A stretch of DNA of 64,000 bases. Origin: Gnetum montanum. Taxonomy: Eukaryota; Streptophyta; Gnetopsida; Gnetales; Gnetaceae. Below are positions 31,150-41,660 of the stretch, piece by piece (positions within the stretch are counted from its first letter, which is position 1; the number at the start of each line of letters is the position of its first letter). Made by a program: the position numbers and the translations under genes. The notes under the pieces are model-generated. The model was not told the DNA's origin, did no database searches, and worked only from the letters and a program-made list of their open reading frames with translations. The stretch lies in contig MNCI01012686.1 in the NCBI GenBank assembly GCA_015680685.1, positions 601,119 to 665,118 of the forward strand, in the 5' to 3' direction.

Positions 31150-33864
31150 ATGAGCTCTATTCAAGACATAGATAGCAATGAGAATGAAATAGATAGTACT
31201 TTATTGGAGAAAAATGCATCGCAAGAAGAAAATGTCTTAGATTGTAATGTGAAAATTTTGAAAACATTTGCAAAAGGTAGATTTATTTTGAAATTTCCAT
31301 TAAAACAATTGGTAACACAATTAGACACTTGTAGGAGTAGAGAAGGTGGAAGCAAAAAATGAAAGTGTCATGTATGTAGCCATAAATTCACTACAAGTGG
31401 TATACGAATACATCATCATTTCTTTCAGACATTAAAAAATAAAATAGGAATAGGTGTTATTGCATGTAAATTTCCATATCCTAATATTCAAAAAGCTATG
31501 TATGACTACTTTCAAGCAAAGACTATGATAAAGAGCATTACTGTAAGTATTTGAACAAAGAAAAGTAAGAACAAAACAAAGAATGTTGTACAACCAACAA
31601 AAAGAAAAGTGTTTAACCAAACAAAAATAAGTTTTGAAGTTGAAAAAAAAAATAAAAGTTGATATCAGTATTGCAAAAATGTTCTATGCAAATGGATTAC
31701 CATTCAAACTTGCACATACTCCTTTATTCAAAAAAGTAATTCATTATGTCATTGAAGCAGGTAATATTTTTAAATTTTAAATTATCATTTTTTATTTAAA
31801 ATTATTAGTAAAACTAATATTTTTATATGACAAGTCTATCATATATCCCTCTAACTGAAGATAAAATTCGAAATGATCTTCTTGATGAGAGATATGAACT
31901 TAGCATGAAAAAGTTGAAGGAATGGAAGCAATTTTGGTAGCAAAATGGTTGTTCTATTATAATGGATGGATAAACTGATATTCGTCAACATCCATTAATT
32001 AATATTATAATTAGTTGTCAACTTGGATCATTTTTTTTAATGCTACAACTTCAATCATATAAAAGATGCTAATTTTCAAGCTAAATTATTAGAGACAGCA
32101 ATTGCAACTATTGGTTCAAACAACATTATTCAAATTATAACAGATTCAGCTCCTGTTTGTAGGCGTGCAGGAAAAATGATAGAAATGATTCATCCAAATA
32201 TATTTTGGACTCCTTGTTATGTTCATTCTCTAAATAATACACTTCGTGATATTGGTAAAATTGATTGGGTGAAAAAGCTTATTATAGATGCAAGAGATAT
32301 ACAAATTTTCATTTGCAGTCATCATTATTCAAATTCCTTGTTCAAGGAATGTAGCACAAATAAGACTTTTAAAAAGCCTATAGAAACAAGGTAATAGAAT
32401 ACAAAAATCTATATTGTGTGTTTTTAAGAAATTTGATTTATTAATGCTAAACTAATTATAAATTTTGTGAAACAGTATGCTTCATATTTCATAATGTTGG
32501 AGAGAATGCAAGAGATACAAGAATCATTACAAACAATGGTTATAATCAGTAAAAGGAAGAACTAGGAGGAAGCCAACACAACTATGGGAAAGAGTGTTAG
32601 AGAAAAGATTTTTTCAAATGAGTGATGGAAACAAATAAAGTAAGAAATAATTTATTTGAAATATAATTCTTTATTTTTTATTGTTTGCATCTTTATATCT
32701 TATTAAAAATAAGTATTTGTCATATTGTAGGAGGATTGTTAGCATGTTGCAACCTATTGTTGATTTCATTCGTCACACTGATACAGATACACTTGCATTA
32801 GGAGAAATTTATGTAATTTATGAAAATATGTTAACAAAAATTAAAAAAAGGGTTATAGAAATGGATAGCTCTCTTGATTTTTATAATGCTCAGTTACTTT
32901 CATTGATTCTAAAAATATGGAATGCTACAAATACCCCATTGCATATGGCTGCATATGCATTAAATATTAAGTGGTATTCTTCAAAACATAGAGATAAAAA
33001 TCCAACAAGGCCTTGTGATGATTTTGATGTAAGAACAGGTTTTTTAAAATATGTTAAACGGTTATATTCACCTTGTAAGGCTAGCTTAATTAAAAAGGAA
33101 TGGCTTCAATATACTAAAGGACATACAAAAGCATTTAAATGTGAAGATGCTATACTTTATATGGATGGAATAGCTCAAGAAGATCTAGTTGGATGGTGGA
33201 GTTTGCATGGTGGAGATACTCCTAGACTTTAAACTTTAGCAGTGAAGCTTCTTTCTCAGGTAATCCGATCAATTTTTCATTAAACATATAACAAATATTA
33301 ATATGTATTAATTTCCTTAATTAATTTATAAAATGTGATGTTTGAAAACTTGAAATAGTGATGTTTTATATATCATTATGCATTTTCTAAACACCATGAT
33401 TAGTAGGCTATTAGATCTGAAGCTTTAAATGAGTTTTTTTATTGATGAAGTTTTGAATAATTTATAAAATGAATCTTTTAACAATGCAAAAATTTATTCT
33501 TGTTTTTATCATTTATGTAGGTTGCATCTTCTTCTGCTCCTGAAAGAAATTGGTCAACATATTCTTTCATTCATTGGATCAAAAGAAATATTCTGACTCC
33601 AAAAAGAGCTGAAAAATTAGTATCTATTCATATAGCATGATTAGATTGGAAGAAAGAAAGGAAATAAAACATAGACAATCACCTACTCTTCGTTGGGATG
33701 TTAATCTAGAAGATAATGATGATGATGTTCCAATAGTTGATGATAGAGAAAGTTATTCTACAATTAATGTTACTGGAGTAATGAATCTTAATATTGATGA
33801 TTCAATCCTTGATGAAAATGATTACCATGCAAATGCAAATGATATTAATGACAGAACAAAATGA
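31150..33864 (+). pseudogene. hAT-superfamily transposase (BED finger, DUF659, dimerisation domain), five exons
   Basis: Exon 1 (31150-31760) has CHVCSHKFTTSGIRIHHHF, a BED zinc finger, and later FKLAHTPLFKKVIHYVIEA-like sequence. Exon 2 (31835-32390) has the RNase H-fold/DUF659 part: IIMDG, stop, TDIRQHPLI and, after a frameshift, ITDSAPVCRRAGKMIE and FWTPCYVHSLNNTLRDI. Exon 4 (32731-33259) is open (MLQPIVDFIRHTDTDTLALG) and ends in DLVGWWSLHGGDTPRL. Exon 5 (33521-33864) has the hAT C-terminal dimerisation motif (VASSSAPERNWSTYSFIHWI). Intron ends fit GT-AG: 31761-31834, 32391-32475, 32640-32730 and 33260-33520. Stops at 31938, 31971 and 33229 and several frameshifts make it inactive. Terminal repeats were not identified. 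Confidence 0.85.
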
Positions 33865-34073
33865 AGAAGGTTTTACAAATTTACTCTTTACAGTAGAGCA
33901 AAGAGAAAATATAGGCTAAAATTAGAATTTGAACAATGTGACAACTTCTAACCTTTGGCAAGAAACTCTTTTGTGATTTAAAAAGAGATAGATAATTTTG
34001 TAACATTATCATACATACATATATATATATATATGATAATGCTAAAATGTTTTATAACACTTAATGTTTCATT
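33865..34073 (+). other. hAT 3' untranslated region with (AT)n
   Basis: Follows the hAT stop and includes a (TA)n run at about 34016-34034. No coding signal. Confidence 0.5.
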
Positions 34074-34590
34074 GCAATCTTTTATGTAATTTTTAAGCAT
34101 TAACAATATTTTGAATTTACATTGTACTTGTTCTATATTTTACAATGTTTTTTATTATATATGAGATGTAATTTAAAAAAAACTAATATATTTAAATTTT
34201 CTCTATCACGTCCCCCCGGGCTCCGAACCCGAACCCGTCCTCACTTTTTCTTGAGGCACACATACCCAAACACCTACAGAATGATGAATGCTCAATTCTT
34301 CGCTTCCATGAATCGAATTCTTTTGATGCATAACTTTAAAGCTATGTGCTGGAGCTTGGCGATTCCCAATAAATTTTTACAAACTGTTGAACTGTTCACG
34401 TTGGATTCTGGAGAGCCAGAAGCGTATTAAATCCGCAATGGGTATGTATTTCATAATTTCCAATGAAATTTTGTCTGGATGTGTACGTATACATGGAAAT
34501 GGTCACCTTATCTTGCCTTGCTTGGTATTCTTGCCTTGATGTCAGACAGGATGTCAGAATTGTTCATTTAAATCTTACATATCTTTTCCT
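34074..34590 (+). repeat. Dispersed repeat, longest copy
   Basis: Left part 34074-34348 matches 35364-35648 (ATTTTTAAGCATTAACAATA; TTGTACTTGTTCTATATT; AAATTTTCTCT.TCACGTC; GAATCAAATT.TTTTGAT). The right part 34338-34590 matches 29518-29725. It therefore joins both shorter copies into one ancestral unit of about 520 bp. Confidence 0.7.
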
Positions 34591-35363
34591 GTTCTGAATC
34601 TTACCCTAAAGTTCATTTCATTGTTAAGTGGGTAGCAGGGAATCAAGATTCTTGGCATCGGCATGACAGATGACAGAAAACAAAGGAGTACGAATGAATA
34701 AACAAACACACGAAAATCACGAAAGAGCCACTTATGGTAACCGAAGGCCAAAGGGCCAAGTTTAGGTGATACGGAAATCAAGTTTGGGACGGCGCGTGCG
34801 AGGGAAACATTGCATTTGCACGGATTGGCCTTTGGGAGCGTCAAAGCTTCCACCACGACTCACATTCACGCGTGTTTGGTCATTGCTGGTGTTTGCTTTT
34901 TTTCTCGTATCTCTGCTAAAAAAAGAAAAAGTAAAACGGGGTCATTTGCTCTTTTTCTCGTATCTCTGCTAGGGGTCATCGTCATGGGTCATGAGTCATG
35001 CACGTGATGATGCTTGTTCAACTTTTTTTAAAATGTGTTTGCTTATGTTTCAACGAAGCCCACCAGTACATAGCCCATGGCCATAACCTCACTTTCCCCT
35101 TCTTCATCAAAGGTTTTCAATTTTGGAAAGATTCGTTGTTGAACAAAAGTATTAGCAAATATGATTTGTTATAAATTTAGTTGAGGCTTGAGGCTTAATT
35201 TCATTTTTGGAAAGATTGGATTGAGTTAAAAAAAAAAAAAAGGGTTTCATTTTATTGCTATCATTATGGTTGTTGAAAAAATTATATGTTTTGCAAAATT
35301 ATGGCTCTTGAGTAAGGAAATGGATTCTATGCCCTCTATACCTTTGCATTCAGTTTAATGATA
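34591..35363. other. No gene seen; short tandem repeat
   Basis: CTTTTTCTCGTATCTCTGCTA occurs twice (about 34896-34918 and 34950-34971, about 54 bases apart). Overlapping open frames here (34575-35007) are short and unlike known proteins. Confidence 0.5.
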
Positions 35364-35648
35364 ATATTGCAATCTTCTGTGCAATTTTTAAGCATTAACA
35401 ATATTTTGGATTTACATTGTACTTGTTCTATATTCTACAATGTTTTTTTATGACATATGAGATTTAATTTTTTTAAAAAAATTAATATATTTAAATTTTC
35501 TCTGTCACGTCGTTGGCTACGAACCCAACCCAACTTTATCTTGAGCCACGTGTATCTCAAACACGTTCACAATCAGGAATCTTGATTCCTTGATTCGTGA
35601 TTCCTTGCTTCCACGAATCAAATTGTTTTGATACATAGCTCTAAAGTA
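35364..35648 (+). repeat. Dispersed repeat, copy 3
   Basis: Matches 34074-34348 in the same orientation, about 1.29 kb downstream. It includes an added GATTCCTTGATTCGTGATTCC duplication near 35578-35608. Confidence 0.7.
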
Positions 35649-36456
35649 ATGATCCTTATTCTCGGATTTTCGGATTTTCGTCCCGCGGAATTTACACGTA
35701 ATGCAAACGCATTTTAAAGCGACATGAGACCCACGATGTCACGTTGTTAGTGTCACTTACGATACTGACATGCTTTGACTTTATTCAGTGTTGACTTTGG
35801 TAACTTAGTATTCCATTTCAGCGTCGGTGGTCGGTACTAGTATTCATTCCAGCTTATTTTTCAGCGAGCAAAGTTTACTGATACTTTCTGCAGGTCTTTG
35901 CATTTAACTGCATCTCTATTATGATTATGAAGCAGGTATCAGATATATATTTTGAAAAAACTTAACAGGTATCGTATCCGTAATTGTGTATTGCGCACGG
36001 TTTCACTGATTTCATATGTTTTACATTTTCTATATATTTGTAGTTTTGTATATTAATTATTATATTTATCAATTCTAAATTTATACATACATATATACGC
36101 TTTGCCTATCAGATTTCCGACTGTAACTTTAGGTACCCATTGCGTCTCTGAGTTGTATCTTAGACTTTAATGCATAGAGTTTTCTTTCTTGGTTTTTCAA
36201 TGGAAGCTCTTATATCATGTAGTACAATTTGGTCATAAGTCCGTAACATCTTCAGCTTACTGAAATGAATGGAATAGCCCATAACCGATGGATCAGAAGT
36301 ATTGAACCAAACAATAATGGAGATGGGTTGATCAAAGCGAAGTGTGAGAAAAAAGGAAATGGAAAAATCACACAGAAGTTAGAAGTAATGGGCATCAAAG
36401 GGGTTCAATACGCATAAGGATGTAAGAGAAATGAAGAGAAGTTACTAATATTAATA
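35649..36456. other. Low-copy intergenic sequence with two TTGACT words
   Basis: No ORF of note. TTGACT occurs at 35775 and 35791, 16 bases apart, a W-box-like pair that could be regulatory or chance. The sequence downstream to 36456 would include the 3' region of the minus-strand peptide gene. Confidence 0.3.
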
Positions 36457-36726
36457 TTATGGAGATATATGTCCAGGGTGGCATGGTGCATAGCTGCCAT
36501 GACTTCCTTCAAGTCCCTCTCTGCAACCTGAAGGCCTGGAAGGCCACATTACAGACTTTGTTTCTGCTGCTGCTGCTGTGGCTTCTTTCGCCTTAGTTGG
36601 AATCGATCCATCAGCATTTCCACGCAAAATCCAAGTCGTCCAAGTTGTAGAGGTTGCACCTATCATTTGAGCCGAGAAAACAAGCAACAGAATGATGATT
36701 ATTGCAGCTCCTGTATTGTGCTTCAT
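36457..36726 (-). CDS. Predicted small secreted peptide precursor (89 aa)
   Basis: ATG at 36726-36724 opens MKHNTGAAIIIILLLVFSAQ, a basic start plus a long hydrophobic run ending near GATS: a good signal peptide. The middle is low complexity with an Ala-rich stretch (KEATAAAAETKS). The C-terminus is Gly/Ser/His/Pro-rich with two Cys (PSGCREGLEGSHGSYAPCHP) and ends GHISP. This precursor layout (signal, variable middle, short conserved-looking tail) is that of plant signalling peptides, but I cannot assign it to a known family. Upstream on the minus strand a GTACGT donor at 36843 and a TTGTTAG acceptor at 36743 suggest a 101-bp 5'-UTR intron. GATAAATA near 36995 is a possible TATA box. No stop or shift is seen, unlike nearly everything else here. 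Confidence 0.5.
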   Translation of the reverse strand: MKHNTGAAIIIILLLVFSAQMIGATSTTWTTWILRGNADGSIPTKAKEATAAAAETKSVMWPSRPSGCREGLEGSHGSYAPCHPGHISP

Positions 36727-36742
36727 CTTCACCCGGTTACAC

Positions 36743-36843
36743 CTAACAACATAGTCATCATAGCACCTTAGATCTTAACACCTGTATGCAAATTGTTATA
36801 AAAGCAGAACTTATATCCTACAAACTGGTTAGCCTGTACGTAC
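36743..36843 (-). other. Possible 5'-UTR intron of the peptide gene
   Basis: Minus strand: CTTCTAG|GTACGTACAG at 36843 and GTTGTTAG at 36743, 17 bases before the ATG. The ends fit GT-AG, but there is no other proof. Confidence 0.35.
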
Positions 36844-37614
36844 CTAGAAGAGATCTTATCTTCTCCGAAGGTAGAAACTTAAATCTTAAGCAGTGAAGAA
36901 ACTAGCTATACTGAGCCTGGAATATCTTGATTGATCGATTGATAACTGGATAGCTAGGATTCTTTGAATGGCAATGACCTGTACTATGCCTGTATTTATC
37001 ATGCAGATCTACGCACTGGTTAACGGAACTTCAGACTACGTTTTATGTGTGACTTCTTGTTTTCTCCAAGGGGCGTAGAGCCGTAGACTCGTTTTTGCGG
37101 TATGTGCGTGTGATGTAGGCCACCGCAGAGGCGAACAGTATCAGAAGGACGGTCAAGTGCCGACATGCCGACATGCAGATGGATGACCAGGAGGCAAAGG
37201 CAAAGAAAAATCGTCGGCAGAGAAGAAACAGAAAAAGCATACCGCATTTATAAACAACTTCGTCAATGTCGGTGCCAAGCTCATATAGCAAAGAAGGAGA
37301 AGGGTCAGCATAAAACCATGCCAAATCTTATAAAAATTATGCAGCAGACTGTATATTATTAAGAATGTGGATAAGGTTACGATGATATGACAACACCATA
37401 CCCTCCAATTCAAGCCATGATGACACGGTACCCTCAAAACCTAAATACCATTATCTAAGGGCTGTCCTGTCTACTGGAGACGCTGTGTAGGTAAAGCAGG
37501 ATCGGTATCCAGAATACTGCAGTGGGGTCTGACTGTCTGAGAAGACGGCAAAGAGATGGGTCAAAGGCTCATCGGCTTTGAATCCTACCAAGCGTGCAAG
37601 ATGGAATATTTTGA
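36844..37614. other. Upstream region of the peptide gene; no other gene seen
   Basis: Mixed composition. Overlapping short frames on both strands (37020-37440) look like chance. Probable promoter area of the minus-strand peptide gene in its first part. Confidence 0.3.
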
Positions 37615-38180
37615 AGCTTCCCAATGAAGTAATTTTTAATGATTCCAGGATGGAATCTCTCGTAATTCTGACTTCATACTTCCCATAACATCTTGTTTTA
37701 TGGGCTCAGTGTTTCTTTGCCAGCCGATTTCTTGAAACAATCCTAGGACAAGCTAAAGAAAAAGTTATGTAGCCGATTTCTTGAAACAATCCTAGGACAA
37801 GCTTGGAGTCAACTTCAGGCAGTTGAGGACTGCTACGAAGGTGCTTGTCACACTGGGATTGCTCTGAGATTCTTCCACTGGAAATGCAAATTCTCTAGCT
37901 TCCCAATGAAGTAATTTTTAATAATTCCAGGATGGAATCTCTCGGAACTCTGACTTTATACTTCCCATAACATCTTGTTTAATGGGCTCAGAGTTTCTTT
38001 GCCAGAAAAAAGAAAAAGTTATGTAGCCGAAATTCTTGAAACAATCTTAGGAGAAAAAAGAAAAAGTTATGTAGCCGAAATTCTTGAAACAATCTTAGGA
38101 CAAGCTCTGCATGAGGACTGCTAGGAAGGTGCTTGTCACACTGGGCTTGCTCTGAGATTCTTCCACTGGAAAAGCAATTT
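37615..38180. repeat. 283-bp tandem repeat with nested short repeats
   Basis: Unit 1 starts AGCTTCCCAATGAAGTAATT at 37615 and unit 2 starts with the same bases at 37898. Both run through CTTCCCATAACATCTTGTTT, AAGGTGCTTGTCACACTGGG and GAGATTCTTCCACTGGAAA. Inside unit 1 a 49-bp piece (from AGCCGATTTCTTGAAACAAT) occurs twice, at 37722 and 37771. Inside unit 2 a 48-bp piece (from AGAAAAAAGAAAAAGTTATG) occurs twice, at 38004 and 38052. Confidence 0.9.
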
Positions 38181-39254
38181 TTTTCTTAATATTGATGAAT
38201 GATGCTAATTGCAGCTCAGGGGAAAAAACCCTAAATTCACTTGTCCCAGGGCCGTTAAAGCAGACACGATGTCGCTAGAGCAGGGAAGTTTCGTAGCACG
38301 AGCATTCAGGCAGTTGCTGATTGAATCTGTTTTGCACCTGTCCATGTTCTGGCTCTTAAATGAAATATGACTTCCTTCCCATTTAAGCGTTTTTTCACTG
38401 GTCTCCGTTAACATGAATGAAAGAATCGATCAGTCTTTTGCCTTCATTACTTCACTTCCCCATAACGATAAAGTGAAATTTTAGTTTTTACCAAGATGTG
38501 ATACGCTAGAGGACGGTGTTTATTGAAATTTTACTGTGACGGTAGATTCATTGGGTGTATATGCATCTGACGGGACAAAATCACACTATATCAGATTATT
38601 AACATTAGGTTTTGAAATGTAGTTTTAGGTTTTCATTTTCTGAAATGAATTCAAATGAAGCTTTATATGGTTCAAAGCTTTGTAAAGATGAACCTTGGAT
38701 TCTTCACAAGTTTTGGCTTCGTTACGTTCATTTCACTGAAGGAACCTACGCTATATATAAAATTTATAACGGATTTTTATTTGATCTTTATGCATGATTT
38801 TACGGGTCTTAAAATTTAAAATGTAAATAATTTTGCTATCTTTACGGTCAGTCAAGCTCATGGTCCTCGCACATCGTACGAAAACCAGAGCAGATGACCG
38901 TGCATATATGATTGAATTTTTGCCGGTAAAATATGTGACCACATCCTCTATAAGATTAGGTAAAGAACATTAAATGAAATGAAGCTTTATTATGTTTAAA
39001 GATTTATAGGATTTATGGGACAAATATTACATTTTTTTAAAAAATTGACTTTAAAAATTGACCAAGCACTAATGCAGTATATAAACAAATCATATAGGTT
39101 TTTTAATATAATATTATAATGTTGTCTCAAATAGGTAGTCACAACATAAGAAAAAAACATATGCAACTCATATTCAAGGGTTCTTGATCTACATGACATA
39201 CAAATGCATTTTTCTTAAGAGAGTTGAATTCATTTTTTATTTTCATTCTAAGAT
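38181..39254. other. AT-rich intergenic sequence
   Basis: A 69-residue minus-strand frame at 38414-38205 is the only longer ORF and is not recognised. Otherwise AT-rich, with nothing else supported. Confidence 0.3.
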
Positions 39255-39580
39255 AATGAGAACTTAAGCAAAGGTTGGTGAGTATTTTCATACTTAGTTG
39301 AAATAGCAACTAAGAGATTGTGAACTTCTACGTATAATTTATTAGATCTAATGTGGTGTAAATAAAATTGCCTCTTGTCTTCTATCCATGCCACTTCTGT
39401 GTTAAAGCCTTCTACTTGACTAGTTGGTGAATATGCTTAGGATTTTGTTGCACATCTATCCAAAAAATATTTCATTTTCTCAAGAATTGCATCTTGAAAA
39501 TACCAACCATGGTCTTGCAAATCCTTAATAACTATTTTAGAGAATTTTTCTTGCCTTGAGATATGCAAGCTATGATTGTA
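39255..39580 (-). pseudogene. Unrecognised protein remnant, minus strand
   Basis: One minus-strand frame of about 107 codons has a single stop near its middle. Pieces: QEKFSKIVIKDLQDHGWYFQ, AILEKMKYFLDRCATKS, stop, then EVAWIEDKRQFYLHHIRSNK and VHNLLVAISTKYENTHQPLL before the final stop. The composition is strongly protein-like. I do not recognise the family; a host exon or a transposase piece are both possible. The solo LTR at 39655 lies just upstream of it. Confidence 0.4.
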
Positions 39581-39654
39581 TGTAATGAATTAGCACAGGC
39601 TTCTACGTCTAAAGGTAATAATAAAGCATAGTTACATAATAGCATTGAATACGG

Positions 39655-40194
39655 TGTTGACATCTTCACCTTTTTCTTTTTCTTTTCTTTTTGGAAAAAA
39701 TCGAGCTAATTGTATTCCAAAAAAAAGGCTATACATCAGCGCAGGCCAGGGTTGCTGGCCCCACACCGAAGACCCCAACCTCAAGTCCCTGCTAACCACA
39801 ACCACCACGAGCATCACCGCCGATGGGTAGTATGCCCCAATCCCAAACCCTTACCACGTAACGGTGGTCGCAGTGAGTAGCAGGATAGATTTCTCTCTCT
39901 TGCAGCAATAGACAGTAGTAGGCGTGTGCACCAAGTGACGGCACAGGATCCAACCTCTTCGCTCCTACTGGTGGTTACGGGTAGTGTTCACTACAGCAGC
40001 ATCCACCCGTTCGCTACAACAGGCAGTAGCAACCAAAGAGAGGGAAAATTTTAATTTTGTTGTTCTCTATTATATTATTTCAGAGAGTCATTTAGTTTTC
40101 TTTTCAACATACCCATTCGGGAGGTGCCCTAAACAATAGTGTTCTAAAACCAGTTTTTGCAGATGTTGGTGCATCCAAAATTTATGCATCAACA
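39655..40194 (+). mobile_element. Solo LTR of the C family
   Basis: TGTTGACATC...TGCATCAACA with inverted TGTTGA/TCAACA ends, 540 bp. Its second half matches the LTR at 21886-22709, and GCGCAGGCCAGGG.TGCTGGCCCCACAC is shared with 27920-27940. No retrotransposon body is next to it. The flanking 5-mers (TACGG, CAAAT) do not match, so a truncated rather than a clean solo LTR is possible. Confidence 0.55.
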
Positions 40195-41334
40195 CAAATA
40201 TCTGCGGTAAATACTTAACTCTGCAGTTTATTACAACATATATAATTGCAAAAAAGATGGTGGTTGTAAGCAAAAAGATGACAATATCTGAGCTTATGTC
40301 AACAACGGTTGCCTTCTTCAGTTTACTGACAACACTATCCTAGAAATTTTCATAGGAAATTTCTTTGATTAAGTTTAACATTTTACATGGGCTCATAGCA
40401 TTATGTTTATAGTTCAAATGCATATCCTATTTTAGCTGATGATGACTTTTGGGTTTCTGATGCTGCATCTTCTTGGCGAGAATCATTCCTGGTTATCCTT
40501 GTAGGGCAGCGTCTAAACTGTGGCTCTTATGTTTTGGAATTTTCATTTTCATGCAGATTTGTTGCCTTAACGAAGCTGCCCAAGACGTTCCTGCCTCAGC
40601 CGTTTCTGTTGTGCCAGAGCCGTAAGGGTACAGGACAATTTTTTCGATCCACGAGCTCTAACCTTAGTGGTAATATATGATTTTAAGTCGCTATTGGACC
40701 GTGACCCGTGGCCAGTCTCTCTCTTATTTTGGGCAAAACCCTCATCGCAACCATAACACAAGTTAGACTTTGACAGTAGTCAAGTAAAAATGTAAAACCG
40801 AAAATCGGAAAAGTAGCCGAACTTTCACACCCAATCATGATGCATTCCATTCTATTGATGAATGAAATTGGGTTACAAGTAACACTATGCGAAAACATGT
40901 TTCCGGAGACTTATCGTCTACGGTGCCTTCTATATAACTACCAAACCTGAAATAGTATGTTATTCTAAATTTAATCTGGAAATTCCGATACTAGAATTTT
41001 TAAGAAACAAATAATAACATAAAATTTTCTAAAAAAAATAATAGATTTGGCTTAATATTAGAATATCAAAGATTGCAGAAGTCAAAAGATTTAAAAGCAG
41101 GAAGTAAACAAATTATAGAAAAATACAAAACATTTTAATGAAACAGCAATCAAATCACGAGTAAAGTCTAAACTACAATAAAATTTAAAAATTGCTTACA
41201 TCCAAGAAACTGATAAATTCTAAAATATAGAGACTTAAAAATAAGGAAATAAACTGAAAAACTATAACCCTGGTAAAACATAAGATTCAAATTGTCTTAA
41301 ATTACACAATAAAACTTAACTCTTTACTCTTTAG
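40195..41334. other. Intergenic, no gene seen
   Basis: AT-rich from 40980. Short minus-strand frames at 40567-40898 are not recognised. Confidence 0.4.
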
Positions 41335-41660
41335 GAGTCACTAATTTTTTCTGTTAACCAAATAGCTTCACACACCAGCTTGTCTGCCTATACCTCTAAG
41401 AGATATATCTCTTCTAGCAAGTCTGCATACTTAGTCTTCTTTTCTTCTGGGAGTTGCCCAAAGAACTCTTTATTGAGGTAGCAATTGACCTCAATCTTCT
41501 CATTATCAATTTCTAAAGATTGAAACTAGTGCAACAATAAATCAAAATGGGTAAGGCTAAGGGTTAAATCATTATCTAAATATGATAATGAGCTTGATAG
41601 TCTTGGGCTACTCCCTTCCAATTCAACAATAAGGTTCCAACTAAAAATTAGACCTAGATT
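41335..41660 (-). pseudogene. Unrecognised helical protein remnant, minus strand
   Basis: The minus-strand frame reads IFSWNLIVELEGSSPRLSSS, LSYLDNDLTLSLTHFDLLLH, stop, then FQSLEIDNEKIEVNCYLNKE, FFGQLPEEKKTKYADLLEEI and YLLEV, stop. About 105 codons with two stops in one frame, charged and helical. It may be a gag-like or host fragment; no family assigned. Confidence 0.35.

Noticed and set aside
34122-35007. Several open frames of 65-102 codons on both strands
   Set aside because: They overlap the dispersed repeat and each other, start or end at random, and show no family features.
29518-35648. Terminal inverted repeats and 8-bp target duplication for the hAT element
   Set aside because: No convincing pair could be found by eye. 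The obvious repeats are direct, not inverted.
37020-37440. Three overlapping minus-strand ORFs, one with a hydrophobic start
   Set aside because: Mutually overlapping and without splice or promoter support, next to the better peptide ORF.
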